Numbered from the stretch's first letter, positions 48,032 through 59,404 are shown. The stretch is DNA of 64,000 bases from Albugo candida (GCA_040437565.1 JBDOQK010000051.1:204527-268526), one strand, 5' to 3'. Notes: a model not told the origin generated them from the letters alone. Translations and numbers: made by a program.

Positions 48032-49008
48032 ATGAGTTGCACCGCGCAAGCCGAAAAGCTCAAAGTCAAAGGGAATGAGTGCTTCCAACGAGAGAAATAT
48101 CGAGCCGCCATAGAGTTCTACACGAAAGCGATGGTATAATCATCTAACTTAATATATTGCCCAGTTCTCAATTAATGTTTGAACGATAGTCTTTGGATGC
48201 AAATCAAACGATTTACTACACAAATCGAGCCTTATGTTACTCAAAGGTAGTTCTTCGCTCAGCAACCTTCGATCCACACTCACATCAATGGATTAGCTTG
48301 AAGATTGGAGTGCGTGCTCCAAAGATTGCAAGCAAGCTCTTATACATGACGCAATGAACCCCAAACCAGCATACCTATTGGGTCTTTGTAGCATCAAAAT
48401 GAATCGATACGAAGAAGCTGTGGATTCCTTCTCTTCTGCACTCATTCTCGCAGAAAAATCCCTAAAGCCTAAAGAGTTCCAAAACGAGATTCTTGTCCAA
48501 TTGTTGCGCGCAAAGAAAAAGCATTGGGAAGAGAATAAAAACGCCTCAATGGAAAAACATATCGACTTAAAATCGAAATTTTACAAATTTGTACAGCGTC
48601 AGAGTTTGCTTCAATCGCAGGATAGTGTAGAATCAGAGAATCAGAATGACATTGATCTGATAACCGCATATGTGGAGCACATGGCGATTGCGTATGAGAA
48701 TACATTCCATCCAGGCGACATTCCAGATCACCTCACATGTCCAATCAGCTTAGAAATCATGCAGGATCCAGTAATCACACCGAGCGGCATTTCGTACGTG
48801 ATGCGTGTCCTTTTGCATAGTTAACTGAATGTTTGTATCGGTTTTCAGATATGAACGTAGTCAAATCGAGTTACACATCAATAAAAACGGACCCGTCGAG
48901 CCAATCACACGCCAGAAACTCACAACAGATATGTTACGACCAAATAATGGTCTTCGTGATGCTATTCAAGAATATCTTCACGCGCATCCGTGGGCGTTTG
49001 AATCGTAA
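48032..49008 (+). CDS. STUB1: CHIP-type E3 ubiquitin ligase (TPR + U-box)
   Basis: Four exons: 48032-48133, 48190-48246, 48297-48793 and 48849-49008, with introns of 56, 50 and 55 nt; 271 residues against about 300 in animals. Three TPR motifs occupy the first ~120 residues (AEKLKVKGNECFQREKYRAA, TIYYTNRALCYSK, KPAYLLGLCSIKMNRYEEAV). A helical linker follows, then a U-box: DHLTCPISLEIMQDPVITPS, with the splice giving GISYERSQIELH and the end LRDAIQEYLHAHPW. CHIP binds Hsp70/Hsp90 tails through the TPRs and ubiquitinates their clients. All four joins keep the frame. Confidence 0.92.
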
Positions 49009-49154
49009 CAGTAATGATGTATCAATCAATTAGAATGCAGCCATCTTATTTTGAACCAATCCCGTTCAGACAAGACCGTGCATCAGCAGTCTTTATATGA
49101 TAGTTTCTCCTTAGTATAATTTTATAATGCAACCTTTCATCATATCATAAAATT

Positions 49155-50822
49155 ATGGCATCGCCCGGTCAAAAGGCGTTTTTCGTGGTGCTTGATGACC
49201 ACAATCGAGAGCATTTTCGCACGTATCCTTCACAGCAATCCCCCATGCGTCATATAGATCTCTCTTCCACCGGCAGTCCCAACATTCCCAAAAACACTAC
49301 GGGATCTTCATTCTATGAACGTCGTGGGCTCAGTACAAGCGCGTTTCTCGAAAGCAGTTTGGTTTCTAATAATGATGCGAATGATGGTAAAAAGGTACCA
49401 CCACTTCGATTCCAGGCGATTTCCGTGCGGTATATGGTGCTTGGATTGTTTCTTGGCATCGCACTCGGTATCCTGCTGGCTTTCTTCAAGTCGAATTCGG
49501 TTGTCATCAATCTGATTTCGTTGCCAGGAGATCTTTTTACACGTGCGATCAAATGCATTGTCATACCGTATATCTTCTCAGCGGTAGCTGTCGCTTCTGG
49601 GGACATCATGTTTGCGGGTAAGGGCTTTGTGATCGGCTTCAAGACTTTGAAAATATTTGTGCTTTTTTGGATCCTATCGGCATCATTGGGTGTCGGAGTC
49701 GCATTAGCAAGTCGATCATTTTTCAAGTTGGAAGGCCAAGAAGAGCATCACATAGAGTATAATTACGTCCAATTGAGTTGTGATCAAGTCGGTGGAACTC
49801 TCCAATCCTTTCTGCAAAATGATTCCATTCGATGCGGAAAGGCTGATTCTGGTGCCAAAGTGAATTTTGAAGTAAAAGAACAAACCAATTTTTACAAAAC
49901 GCATTCCATCATGAAAGTATCCATCAATGATCTGATTCTGACATCAATTGGGCGTATAGTCTCTGAGAATATTGCGTTGAGTTTGATAATGATGGAAACA
50001 TCGGCGGTTGTCGTATTTGCATCGTTTCTTGGGATCGTCGCGGCACAAAATTACTACGAAAAAACAAGGAGAGTGAATTATTTATATTGCGTGCTCTTAC
50101 AATTGCGGAATTCGTGTTATTGGGCGTTGGAGTGTATCATGCTTCTTGCTCCGTTGGCGGTAATGTCGATTATTGCTGGATCACTTGCTTCCAATCAGCA
50201 CTTCAGTGCGTATACGCAAGCGGGAGCTTATGTGGGGGCTTGTGCAATTGCAATCATACTTCAAATGTTTGTCATGTACCCAATTGTTGTGTTTTTGTGG
50301 ACGCGATGTAATCCATATGCTCACATGCGGTTCATGATTCGAGCATATTTGTATGCTTTTGGATTGTCGTCGTCGTTGGCGGCAACACCGGCTACATTAT
50401 CTTGCTTACAGAAATCGCGACTTTGCTCCATCACGCTGGCCGAATTCATTGTATCATTTGGCTCGACCATGAATTTAAGCACTTCCGGTCTTGTGATTCC
50501 CATTTCGTGCGTGTATCTGGCAGAATCGGCTGGTTTCGGTAGTAGTTTGACGGTGTGGCAAATACTCTCGCTTCTGGTATTGTCGATATTTTCGTGTACT
50601 GGCGTTCCACCTGTGCCTCAAGGTCGGACTGTTATCTTAATAACAATCTTCACAAGCGTTTTCGGAACCGATACGCTTCCTCAAACGTTTGCAACCTACA
50701 TGGTTGCAGACTCCATCGTCGATCGAATGGTCACCGTAGGAAACGTGAATGATGACGCACTAGTAGTAAAAATCGTTGCAGAAACCACGGATGAGACTGT
50801 TCTTACATGGTTGCACAGTTAA
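49155..50822 (+). CDS. Divergent SLC1-family (dicarboxylate/amino acid:cation symporter) transporter 1
   Basis: 555 residues, no intron. After a polar N-terminus of ~90 residues come the membrane segments, including VLGLFLGIALGILLAFF and LPGDLFTRAIKCIVIPYIFSA. The first re-entrant loop keeps a serine triplet (LSSSLAATPATLSC). In the later membrane part, the canonical NMDGTALYE motif is replaced by NLSTSGLVIP. The final helix keeps DSIVDRMVTVGNVNDDA, but the Arg that binds the acidic side chain in glutamate transporters is Val. A sodium-coupled amino acid or dicarboxylate carrier of the plasma membrane is likely by family, with altered substrate and ion coupling. It is the first of a tandem pair, 172 bp before its paralogue. 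Confidence 0.85.
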   Translation: MASPGQKAFFVVLDDHNREHFRTYPSQQSPMRHIDLSSTGSPNIPKNTTGSSFYERRGLSTSAFLESSLVSNNDANDGKKVPPLRFQAISVRYMVLGLFLGIALGILLAFFKSNSVVINLISLPGDLFTRAIKCIVIPYIFSAVAVASGDIMFAGKGFVIGFKTLKIFVLFWILSASLGVGVALASRSFFKLEGQEEHHIEYNYVQLSCDQVGGTLQSFLQNDSIRCGKADSGAKVNFEVKEQTNFYKTHSIMKVSINDLILTSIGRIVSENIALSLIMMETSAVVVFASFLGIVAAQNYYEKTRRVNYLYCVLLQLRNSCYWALECIMLLAPLAVMSIIAGSLASNQHFSAYTQAGAYVGACAIAIILQMFVMYPIVVFLWTRCNPYAHMRFMIRAYLYAFGLSSSLAATPATLSCLQKSRLCSITLAEFIVSFGSTMNLSTSGLVIPISCVYLAESAGFGSSLTVWQILSLLVLSIFSCTGVPPVPQGRTVILITIFTSVFGTDTLPQTFATYMVADSIVDRMVTVGNVNDDALVVKIVAETTDETVLTWLHS

Positions 50823-50994
50823 GTTTGTCATGGTGTCGTCGAATTGTGCAGAAAGTAATCACAATGATGCGTTCCAATGTAACGTTTGGAAGCTCATTTG
50901 ATTGGCACATATTCACTTGATTGTTGTAATTGTTTATGACTGCCACAACGACATTCGCTGAGCCCTGTCGACTGCATTTTCTCCATTTCTGCTC

Positions 50995-53136
50995 ATGCAT
51001 AGTGATGACGACGAGAGTAAATGTGTCAATACATCGCCAGTTGTCTTGATCGACCAAGAAGTTGTTGAAACTTTACAAAATTGTCATATAAACTCCACCG
51101 CCAATACTTCAGACAAAAATGGTACAAATTCGAGTCCAGACGACAATAGCGACGAATATGGTACTCAGGAAAGTTTTACACAGCAACGACGAAGTGATAG
51201 TGAAATCTCTTCGACTGAGGATGAAAACGACCTGAGGAGTGAAAATGAAAGCACTTCGGCGATTCGCGACCCATACATCAGTATCTCAGAGATGAGTTGC
51301 GCTTCTTCTAGAACGGCTCATTCCTTCCACTCGATGTCGTCTCTTTCAGATGTTGGCATGTTTGTGATTGATGAGAGCCGACCATTCACGAGTGAAAGTG
51401 CGTCATTCTCTTCTGGTACATGTTCCGGTTCCCGATCATTTTCGCGTTCCAAAGAGCCACAAACCGATTTTCGAGCTCGAAGGAATGAAGACCAATGGCA
51501 GCAATCATCTTCTTTTGATTCCACAGAGCATGCGTTCGATTTGCATGGAGATTTGGAATCAACCAAGAGAGGGAACGGAAGATCTGACTTTTGGCTCGAA
51601 TTGGAAAGCAAACGGAAGAATTCCGGAAGTGACTCCCAAAGCGGCAATCAACAGCCGACAGATCGTTCAGACGCACTACGTATATCGATGCTGTCTGTCT
51701 TGGCTAGCATATTCCTAGGTATAGCATTTGGTCTGCTCCTCATTCTTTTTGAAGTTGATCCTTTATTACTCCAATGGGTCGCACTTCCAGGCAATCTGTT
51801 CTATCGAGCACTCAAATGCATCATTGTTCCATATATATTTTGCGCGGTGGCAGTTGCAATGGGTGATATCTCGTTTGCAGGTCGCGTGTCAGCTCTAGGA
51901 CTTGAAACAGCAAAAATATTTGCTCTCATTTGGTTCGTATCCACAAGTATCGGGATGCTCGTAGCCTTGGGGTTCCGTTATCATTTTCGTGATATCGGTA
52001 CCGCAATTTCCACGAGCACCAATGCAGTAGCTCTTTTGTGTCACGATAAAAAGGTATTCCAAATGAATGGTACACGTTTGGAATGCTCTTCCACAGAGGA
52101 TGAAACACTAATAGCAGAAATCGGCGAAGGCGTCAGAAGTGTCGTACTTGGAAGTAGCCCGTCAACTTTTGTCTTCCACGACTTGAACGATTACTTTCGC
52201 AAGACACCAGGTAGCCAGATCCGACTACAGAATCAACTGTTGGACCAAGCCTTGCACTTTACGTCTTCAAATATCGTCAAATCAATGTATAAAATGGAGC
52301 TTCTAGGAGTCATCACATTTGCTTCTCTTTTGGGCGTAATTGCTGGGCAGCAATATTACGCAAAGACAAGAAAGGTGAATTACCTGTACGCGACGCTGTT
52401 ACAGCTTCGAAACGCATACTTTTGGGCCATTGAAGTGATTATTAGCTTGACACCGGGTGCTATGATTTCGTTCATAGCTGGTTTACTGGCTCAAAATCAA
52501 GATATGTTCCAATACAAACGGATCGCGTATCTTTACATGGTGGCCATATTATCGGCAATCGTGCTCCAAATGTTTATTGCGCTTCCACTATTGGTGCTTG
52601 TATTCACTCGAAGGAATCCGTATGAGCACATGCGATACATGCTTCACGCATATCTGTTTGCATTCGCTGTCTCTTCGTCGCTAGCAACCACTCCAGTCAC
52701 ATTGAGTTGCATGAAAAAGTCGCGCGTTTGTACAACTGCCATCGCAAACTTTGTGATTTCATTTGGTACGGTTGCGAACTTAAGTGCGGCGGGTTTGCTC
52801 ATTCCGATTGCGACTATATTTCTTGCGGAAACTGCTGGTCTAGGAACAGATCTTACAATTTTCAAAATGGTAGCACTCGTTTTGATTTCATGGTTTGGGT
52901 GCATCGGTACAGCTCCTATTCCAAATGGACATGTAGTTTTATTCTCGACGGCGTATACTGCGATTATGGGCGTTCGGGAGCTACCATCCACGTACGCGCT
53001 TATGCTGGTTGTAGATTTTTTTATCGATCGGATTCTCACCGTTGTGAATGTGAATGATGATGCAATGGCGCTCAAAATCATTGCAGAAACAATTGACGAG
53101 ACAGTTATCCAGGAGCTGGCGGGACAGCGATGTTGA
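50995..53136 (+). CDS. Divergent SLC1-family transporter 2, with long acidic N-terminus
   Basis: 713 residues, no intron. The first ~220 residues are hydrophilic, rich in Ser, Asp, Glu and Asn, and without a domain. The membrane part then follows its neighbour closely (LPGNLFYRALKCIIVPYIFC, VNYLYATLLQLRNAYFWAIE). The re-entrant serines remain (VSSSLATTPVTLSC). NMDGTALYE is replaced by NLSAAGLLIP, and the last helix reads DFFIDRILTVVNVNDDA with Leu instead of the substrate-binding Arg. The loop GVPxAG equivalent is GTAPIPNG. The pair shares most of the membrane domain and clearly arose by tandem duplication; the long N-terminal tail is the main difference and may be regulatory. Confidence 0.85.
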   Translation: MHSDDDESKCVNTSPVVLIDQEVVETLQNCHINSTANTSDKNGTNSSPDDNSDEYGTQESFTQQRRSDSEISSTEDENDLRSENESTSAIRDPYISISEMSCASSRTAHSFHSMSSLSDVGMFVIDESRPFTSESASFSSGTCSGSRSFSRSKEPQTDFRARRNEDQWQQSSSFDSTEHAFDLHGDLESTKRGNGRSDFWLELESKRKNSGSDSQSGNQQPTDRSDALRISMLSVLASIFLGIAFGLLLILFEVDPLLLQWVALPGNLFYRALKCIIVPYIFCAVAVAMGDISFAGRVSALGLETAKIFALIWFVSTSIGMLVALGFRYHFRDIGTAISTSTNAVALLCHDKKVFQMNGTRLECSSTEDETLIAEIGEGVRSVVLGSSPSTFVFHDLNDYFRKTPGSQIRLQNQLLDQALHFTSSNIVKSMYKMELLGVITFASLLGVIAGQQYYAKTRKVNYLYATLLQLRNAYFWAIEVIISLTPGAMISFIAGLLAQNQDMFQYKRIAYLYMVAILSAIVLQMFIALPLLVLVFTRRNPYEHMRYMLHAYLFAFAVSSSLATTPVTLSCMKKSRVCTTAIANFVISFGTVANLSAAGLLIPIATIFLAETAGLGTDLTIFKMVALVLISWFGCIGTAPIPNGHVVLFSTAYTAIMGVRELPSTYALMLVVDFFIDRILTVVNVNDDAMALKIIAETIDETVIQELAGQRC

Positions 53137-53549
53137 GATAAAACTCAGGGTCATAGCCATGCTAATTTTTGAATTTTTCTGCGACTTAAGAAATTATAAC
53201 GAAAGGGAATCGATGCAAGAAAGACAAAAGATCATCGTTGAACTTGAAGTTTCCTTTCTTCTTCGAACTTGATCGAAAGAAGCAGAATGAAGGTCACTTT
53301 GGAAGTTGAGTTTTGTATACCTTTGTTAGCCGCGTCGGGGACTCTATTCATTGATAGTTCAAGTTTCCTTCCACCAAATTATTAAATCGAACAGGAATTG
53401 CGCATGAGCTTTGGCTATTTATGTAATTAGTAATGAAATTGCATTGTATTTCTATCATAAATCTGTAATACTGTAAACAACAAAGTGCCATTCACAATCA
53501 TTTTCGCTGTACAGATTCAAAGGGAAGGTAGAAAGTAAAGCCTGACGGA
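53137..53549. other. Intergenic region upstream of SMC3
   Basis: 413 bp, A/T-rich, with no gene, RNA or repeat that I can support. It should contain the 3' end signal of the transporter gene and the SMC3 promoter. Confidence 0.5.
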
Positions 53550-56500
53550 ATGCACATCAAGCAAGTATTTGTAAGTGGATTTCGAAGCTATAAAGATCAA
53601 TTGGTAGTTGAACCATTCAGCAAAGAACACAATGTGGTGATTGGACGTAACGGGACTGGAAAATCTAATTTTTTTGATGCCATCCGTTTTGGATTGCTGA
53701 CGACCCGATTTGCAAATCTGAGAACAGAAGACAGACAAGCGCTTCTGCATGAAGGTTCCGGCAAGCACGTAATGTCCGCATATGTCGAGATCGTGTTCGA
53801 CAACTCCGATGGAAGATTACCGGTCGATACCGAAGAAGTGGTATTACGACGAACGATTGGTGTAAAAAAAGACGAGTTCTTTCTTAATCGAAAACATATC
53901 AGTAAGAGTGATGTGATTCACTTACTCGAAAGCGCTGGTTTCTCTCGCTCAAATCCGTACTACATTGTACAGCAAGGCAAGGTCAACGCATTGGCTGTGA
54001 TGAAGGAAAAAGAGCGATTGGAATTGTTGAAGGAAGTTGCTGGGACTAAGGTGTATGAAGACCGACGACAAGAATCACTCAAAATTTTACAAGAAACACA
54101 AGTGAAACGTGAGAAAATCCAAGAAGTTATCAGCTACATTGAAGAGCGATTGAAGGAATTGGAAGGTGAAAAGGAAGAGCTCAAGCAGTATCAGAAGTTA
54201 GATCGGAAACTTCGAGCGCTGGAATACTCGATGCATCATAAAGAATTGCAAAATATCAAGATGGATTTGGATGCAATGGAACGAAAGCGAAGTGAGGAAT
54301 CAACAAAGAGTCAAGCACTTCATGAAAAGCAATTACAATTATTTGAGAAGATTCAGACCCTGGAAATAAGTCATGCTGAACGACAAGAAGAGCTGAGCGT
54401 CGCCTGCAAAGAACATGAACAGCTAGAAATTGCTCGAAAAAAGCTGATGGAAATTTTCTGTCAATTAGAGCTAGAAGTAAAAGAGCTGGACGAAGAAATC
54501 AAACAGGACACAGATCGAAAGAAGACTGCAGAAAAAGAGTTAGGATCTCTTTGTAAAGAATCAAAAGCCAAGAAGGACACCTTGGAAAATGATATTATTC
54601 CAAATTTCAAACGAGCAGAGGCCAGTTATGAAAATGTCAGGTTGAAACTACAGCAATCATTGCAAAAATCGGATGAACTGATTGCGAAGGAAAGTCGCAA
54701 ATCTCAATTCAAAACTAAGAAGGAACGAGACAAATTTCTCAAATCAGATATTAGAGAGCTGGAGCAGCTTCTCATGCGTAGGAAGAGTGACATGGAGAGC
54801 TTGCTTGGTGCAACAGAGTCATTAAAAGAGTCGATTAGAGAATCGAAACAAGATCTCGAGAGTAAAAGCAGAGCATTACATGAGCATCGCAAGGTGGTCG
54901 ATAATTTCCAGCCACAGCTACTAACTTTGAAAGAAGAGCGGAACAGCGTTTCTGAGGAGCGAAAAGAAAAATGGCGGGTGGAGAATGAACTCGCAAATGA
55001 CGTTCGACGGTACACTGATCAATTGAGACGAGGAGAAAATATTTTGCACAGCACAATGGCTTACGACGTTCGGCGTGGATTAGAAGCTGTTCGAGAGATA
55101 ACAATACAAAAGAAGATACAAGGCGTTCATGGACCGTTGATTGAACTTGTAGTTCCCACCGACGAGCGATTTTGCACAGCAGTAGATGAGGCAGCCGGGG
55201 GCTCTCTCTTTCATGTTGTGGTGGATACTGACGATACTGCAACAAAGTTTATGCGAGAATTAGAACGGAAAAATCTTGGACGAATCACGTTTTTACCACT
55301 CAATTGTTTAAAGATTGAAGAGAAGATAACATATCCAGAAAGCGACGACTGTATTCCTCTGGTCAACAAACTCAAGTTTTCTCCGGAAATTCGCAAAGCT
55401 GTTTTGACAGCTTTTGGAAAGAAATTGCTGTGCAAAGATCTGGAAGTCTGTGTTCGATACGCAGAATCATCAAACATGGATTGTTTGACACTTGATGGAG
55501 ATATGGTCCATCGTCGTGGTGCACTCAATGGAGGGTATAGAGATCCCCATCGGTCCCGTACAAGAGCGATGATGGAAGTTCAGAATGCACGAACCGAATT
55601 AGAAAATATCAAACTGCAGGAAAAGAAAGCTCAACATGAAGCTCAACAAGCAGACCAGCGTGTTGCCATCATCGTTGGTCAAATACAGAAACTTGAAAAT
55701 GAGAAGCGTCACGGTATGGCAATATACGAGGACATGTGCAAGAACATCAGTCGTCTTCGGTCTCAAATTGAGTCTGATAAGGCAAATTTGAAGAAGAAAG
55801 AACTCTTTTCGCAATTCCATTCTGAGATTGGACAATTGGAAGCCAAGATCGCATCATTGAGATCAGAAATGGAAAGGCCTCTACATGAAACGCTCAGTAC
55901 CGAAGAAGTGGACTTGCTTCATTCTTTATCGACGCGTATATCAGAATTACAGCTGGAGGAACGGAAAGAAAAAATGGCAATGGAGGAAATATGTGCAGAA
56001 AAGCGAAGTATCGAGTCGGAATTGACTCAGAATCTCGAGCGTCGTATTAAAGAACTTAAGGAGCTGCTGGATGAAGAAAGCGTGCAAGAACTTCGAGTTC
56101 GCGCGCGTGAAGGAGCATTCCAGAACAAGAAAGTGGATCTGATCGATGCATCTCGTCAAGTGGAAAACAACAAAAAGATGCTCAAGGATCTGGAACAAAA
56201 GCTAGCAACAACTCAGGAAGAGCTCACACTCGAAGCGGGCTCGATTGAATCCTTAAATGCGCAATTAGTCATTGCTGAAGGAGAAATTGGAAAAGAAGGA
56301 CGGCAATCAGAGAAGCTGCTCAATCGAAGGCGTACCCTAATCCAAAAACGGGAAGATTTAATGCGAAGCATTCGAGAACTTGGAACCTTACCATTGGCCG
56401 AAGTTGAAAAATATAAAGATGTTCTCCTTCCCCAAGTGATTAAAAAGTATGGAAAATGCAGAACCAAGTTGAAGAACTACAGCCATGTCAATAAAAAAGC

Positions 56501-57255
56501 TCTCGACCAATACGTCAGCTTTGAAGACCAGCGGACCACATTGATCAAACGCAAACAAGAACTGGATGGAGGATACGGCTCAATTGAATCCCTTATTGAA
56601 GTTTTAGATCGGCGAAAAGATGAAGCCATTCTGCGTACTTTTAAAGGAGTCTCACATCATTTTGCCGAAATATTCCAAGAATTAGTTCCGACTGGAGAAG
56701 GCAAAATGCTCATTATTCGGTCAGACACATCACCTGAAAACTCTGAGAGTCCCGAAGCAACACAAGAAACAAAGGTTGATACATTTTCAGGTGTTCAAAT
56801 CAAAGTCAGCTTCCGAGGAGAAGGTGATTCTTATCTGATGCAGCAGCTTTCTGGCGGTCAAAAGGCGCTCGTTGCTCTAGCCTTTATATTCGCTATCCAG
56901 CGATGCGACCCAGCTCCGTTTTATCTGCTTGATGAAATTGATCAAGCTCTGGACTCTACTCATCGCGCTGCTGTTGCTGCTCTCATCCATCGCCAAGCTC
57001 ATTCTGTGGATTCTCCAGCTCAGGTAGACGACATCCTCATACATTATTGATATCATGGACCTTCGACTGATTGTTTGTTTGTAGTTTATCACTTCGACAT
57101 TTCGACCCGAACTTGTGAGTGTTGCCGACAAGTTTTATGGAATCGGGTATCAGAATAAAGTCAGCAATGTGCATTCGATGACAAAAGAAGAATCACTTGA
57201 TTTCATTGCCAACATTATGGCTGAGGAGGAGGAAGTTGCACGAGACAAAAAATGA
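53550..57255 (+). CDS. SMC3: Cohesin subunit SMC3
   Basis: Two exons, 53550-57023 and 57085-57255, with a 61-nt GTAGAC..TTTGTAG intron very near the 3' end; 1214 residues, the normal SMC3 length. Walker A is GRNGTGKSN at residues 32-40. A long coiled coil follows, then the hinge around residues 525-680 (IQGVHGPLIELVVPTDERF), the return coil, the ABC signature LSGGQKALVALAF and Walker B FYLLDEID. Lys106-Lys107 in GVKKDEFFLN match the paired lysines acetylated by ESCO/Eco1 in other eukaryotes. The last exon encodes FITSTFRPELVSVADKFYGI. It forms the cohesin ring with SMC1 and holds sister chromatids together. Confidence 0.96.
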
Positions 57256-57655
57256 GTATGAAGGCAGTCAGTTCATGTCAAGCGCGTAGACAAGGTGCAA
57301 GTGGAATGCCTGGGGAACGTGAGAGTGTATCGGTCGGGAAGAGTGCGAATAGAAGGTGATCCTCACTCAAGTCTGCCCAATCAATTGATGGAAAGTAGTT
57401 TGATGGATCAAGGCAATCGTATGCGAGTGATTGCAACGGCAGTCTTTCCCGTGTAATCTTTCGATATGCGATCTCGAAGCCCCTGTTATTTTTTGCAAGG
57501 AATTTGGAATTAGAGACGTTTACAGAAGAACGGCTCAGGGAGGATAGAAGATGGTTTGAGTCGACAGATTTGTGATTCTGGATGCTTCCTTGTCGATGGA
57601 TACTTAATCAGTCACACGTCTCACACTTACCGCTTTTTTTATGCATCACCTATAA
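57256..57655. other. Gene-free stretch downstream of SMC3
   Basis: No supported gene or repeat; it begins the gene-poor right part of the window. Confidence 0.45.
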
Positions 57656-58147
57656 TGAAGTCTACGGAAATGATTCTATTGGCATTTATAGCTACTTTGG
57701 CTGCTTCCTTGAGGCGGATAGCAGTAAGTTTATCAGTGGCGTCTATCGAGTCCAGCTCACGCTTGGTTGGTCGCCTACACCCGCACGTTCTTGTCAAGTG
57801 TGCAAACGCTGATAGTATCATACTGATGAGAAGAGTGACGATTTTCATACATGGACGAAGCGATCAGAAAATACAAGGTGATTTATATGGCGCGTGATTA
57901 TTTCTACGGGCCAAGCTTTAGTGAAGACGCTTTCGAGGTGGCTGATGATCTGATTCATCGACTTGAAATTGGAAGCTTGAACCAAAATGCGTTTGAGAAG
58001 TTGACTCGGTTGAAGCCTAAGCTTAAAGATTACTGCGCGCTGCGAAATCAAAATAATATTTTGAACGCACCTTGTCGTGGTCGCAAAGCTCAGCCATGTC
58101 TTTATGTGACCCCTTTCTCTTTGTTCCACCAGAAAATTTTATCTTAG
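57656..58147 (+). CDS. Candidate small secreted protein, uncertain structure
   Basis: An ATG at 57656 opens a typical signal peptide (KSTEMILLAFIATLAASLRR). A GTAAGT donor follows at 57723. A longer protein-like frame begins near 57851 and runs to 58147 (DYFYGPSFSEDAFEVADDLI, NAFEKLTRLKPKLKDYCALR). Splicing from 57722 to an acceptor just before about 57887 keeps the frame and would fuse the signal peptide to that domain, giving about 110 residues. Without splicing the first frame ends at 57897. The product has a few cysteines and no known domain. An effector role is only a guess from secretion, size and setting. Its 3' end comes close to an opposing candidate. Confidence 0.35.
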
Positions 58148-58272
58148 CTTCAACAATCAGAACGAAAAGGCAACTAAACATCATTTCTATTCTCTTGAGG
58201 AAGTTGACTTCATCCAAGCCACCATGATCTACATATTGTTTGATGTTTGCTTCTATAATTTTTTGCAGATAT

Positions 58273-58608
58273 TTATAATTTACAAGTGTCCGAGAACGAA
58301 AAAGGCTGTTTAATCGAGCCAAATGCAGACTTTGTTTTCTTACCACTTCCGCATTTGCGAGCCGCATCGACGCTCATCGATGATAGTTCGCTTTCTATTA
58401 TTTTTTTATTTTTTCTGATATTTTTCATCATATTTTTCATCATATTGCCATCAGTCTCCGCTGGTAAATGCTCATCATTTGCAGCTTCCTGAATCGAAGC
58501 TTCATTGTCTTTTACCGGTGATCCCATTCCAAATCCCGAATGCTGTTGACTTGAGTTGAGCAACACGAACGCGACACTTGTCAAGCTTCGGAGATTGATG
58601 CAAACCAT
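58273..58608 (-). CDS. Candidate small secreted protein, 111 aa
   Basis: The first ATG of this frame is at 58608. The N-terminus (VCINLRSLTSVAFVLLNSSQ) resembles a signal peptide. The mature part is polar, with a run NMMKNMMKNIRKNKK and a basic tail region KCGSGKKTKSAFGSIK. There are few cysteines and no known domain. A further protein-like minus-strand frame lies just downstream (about 58370-58030), but a simple splice to it would create a stop. It may be a partly decayed gene. Confidence 0.35.
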   Translation of the reverse strand: MVCINLRSLTSVAFVLLNSSQQHSGFGMGSPVKDNEASIQEAANDEHLPAETDGNMMKNMMKNIRKNKKIIESELSSMSVDAARKCGSGKKTKSAFGSIKQPFSFSDTCKL

Positions 58609-59092
58609 ATTAGAGACGAAGTGGGTGGTTGATTGTGTTTTATGAAATGGTAAAACGATTCCATCTATTAAGCTTTCGAGCAAGTTTATAGAACGGGATA
58701 CGCAAAGGTTGATCAAGATGTAGTACACGAAGATGGGAATAGTCGTACGCAGTTAATTCGTCGCTGCCATCGATGCATTCGATTCGACTTGCGATTCGTG
58801 AAAAAGAAACTTGCGGGCAAAGTGGTAAGGGAGTTTCAACGGTCTGCTGTATCTTGAGTGCTTAGTCAGCAGATGGTAGAGATCGTTAGATTCGTTAGAT
58901 TTTTGAGACAATTTAGAGTAACATTGGTACGACGCAAATCAAATTCATAGTAGATACTGTAGATATTCAGTGCGATGTTCTTATTTTCTACTTATCGAAG
59001 TGTCTTTTCTTTCAACGAATTTATTCCGCCTGCAGTCATGCTTCTCGTCTAAACTCACACTCGTTACCATAATATGTAATGATTAGGAGGAA

Positions 59093-59404
59093 ATGGTCCA
59101 TGTTGCAAGCGTCACCGTGACCTGGATATACAGATTGATGCCACTGTTTGCCTGGCTGCATTTTCTCTATATCGTGGTATCGGTAGTACCGGTTGACTGG
59201 ATCAATGATCTGATTATGTCCCGTTCTCCTTATACTTGGGAAAACTTAATGTTCATATATTACGTCACGTTTTCTATAGATTCTGAGCTATGCGACAATC
59301 ACAATCTCCTACGTGAAGGCTCAATATTCGCGACCTATCGTGAGCTATATACATCGATATCTCACGCTTGTGTATTGATGGCTGTAATACTATTCTTGCT
59401 CTAG
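59093..59404 (+). CDS. Unknown small membrane or secreted protein, 103 aa
   Basis: ATG-started ORF with an N-terminal hydrophobic segment (MPLFAWLHFLYIVVSVVP) and a hydrophobic C-terminal end (VLMAVILFLL). Between them is a polar domain with two nearby acidic stretches. No family is recognised, and there is no splice evidence. Confidence 0.3.
   Translation: MVHVASVTVTWIYRLMPLFAWLHFLYIVVSVVPVDWINDLIMSRSPYTWENLMFIYYVTFSIDSELCDNHNLLREGSIFATYRELYTSISHACVLMAVILFLL

Noticed and set aside
58370-58620. Fusion of the minus-strand secreted candidate with the next frame through a short intron
   Set aside because: The apparent GT..AG pair would create a stop at the join and the intron would be only about 33 nt.
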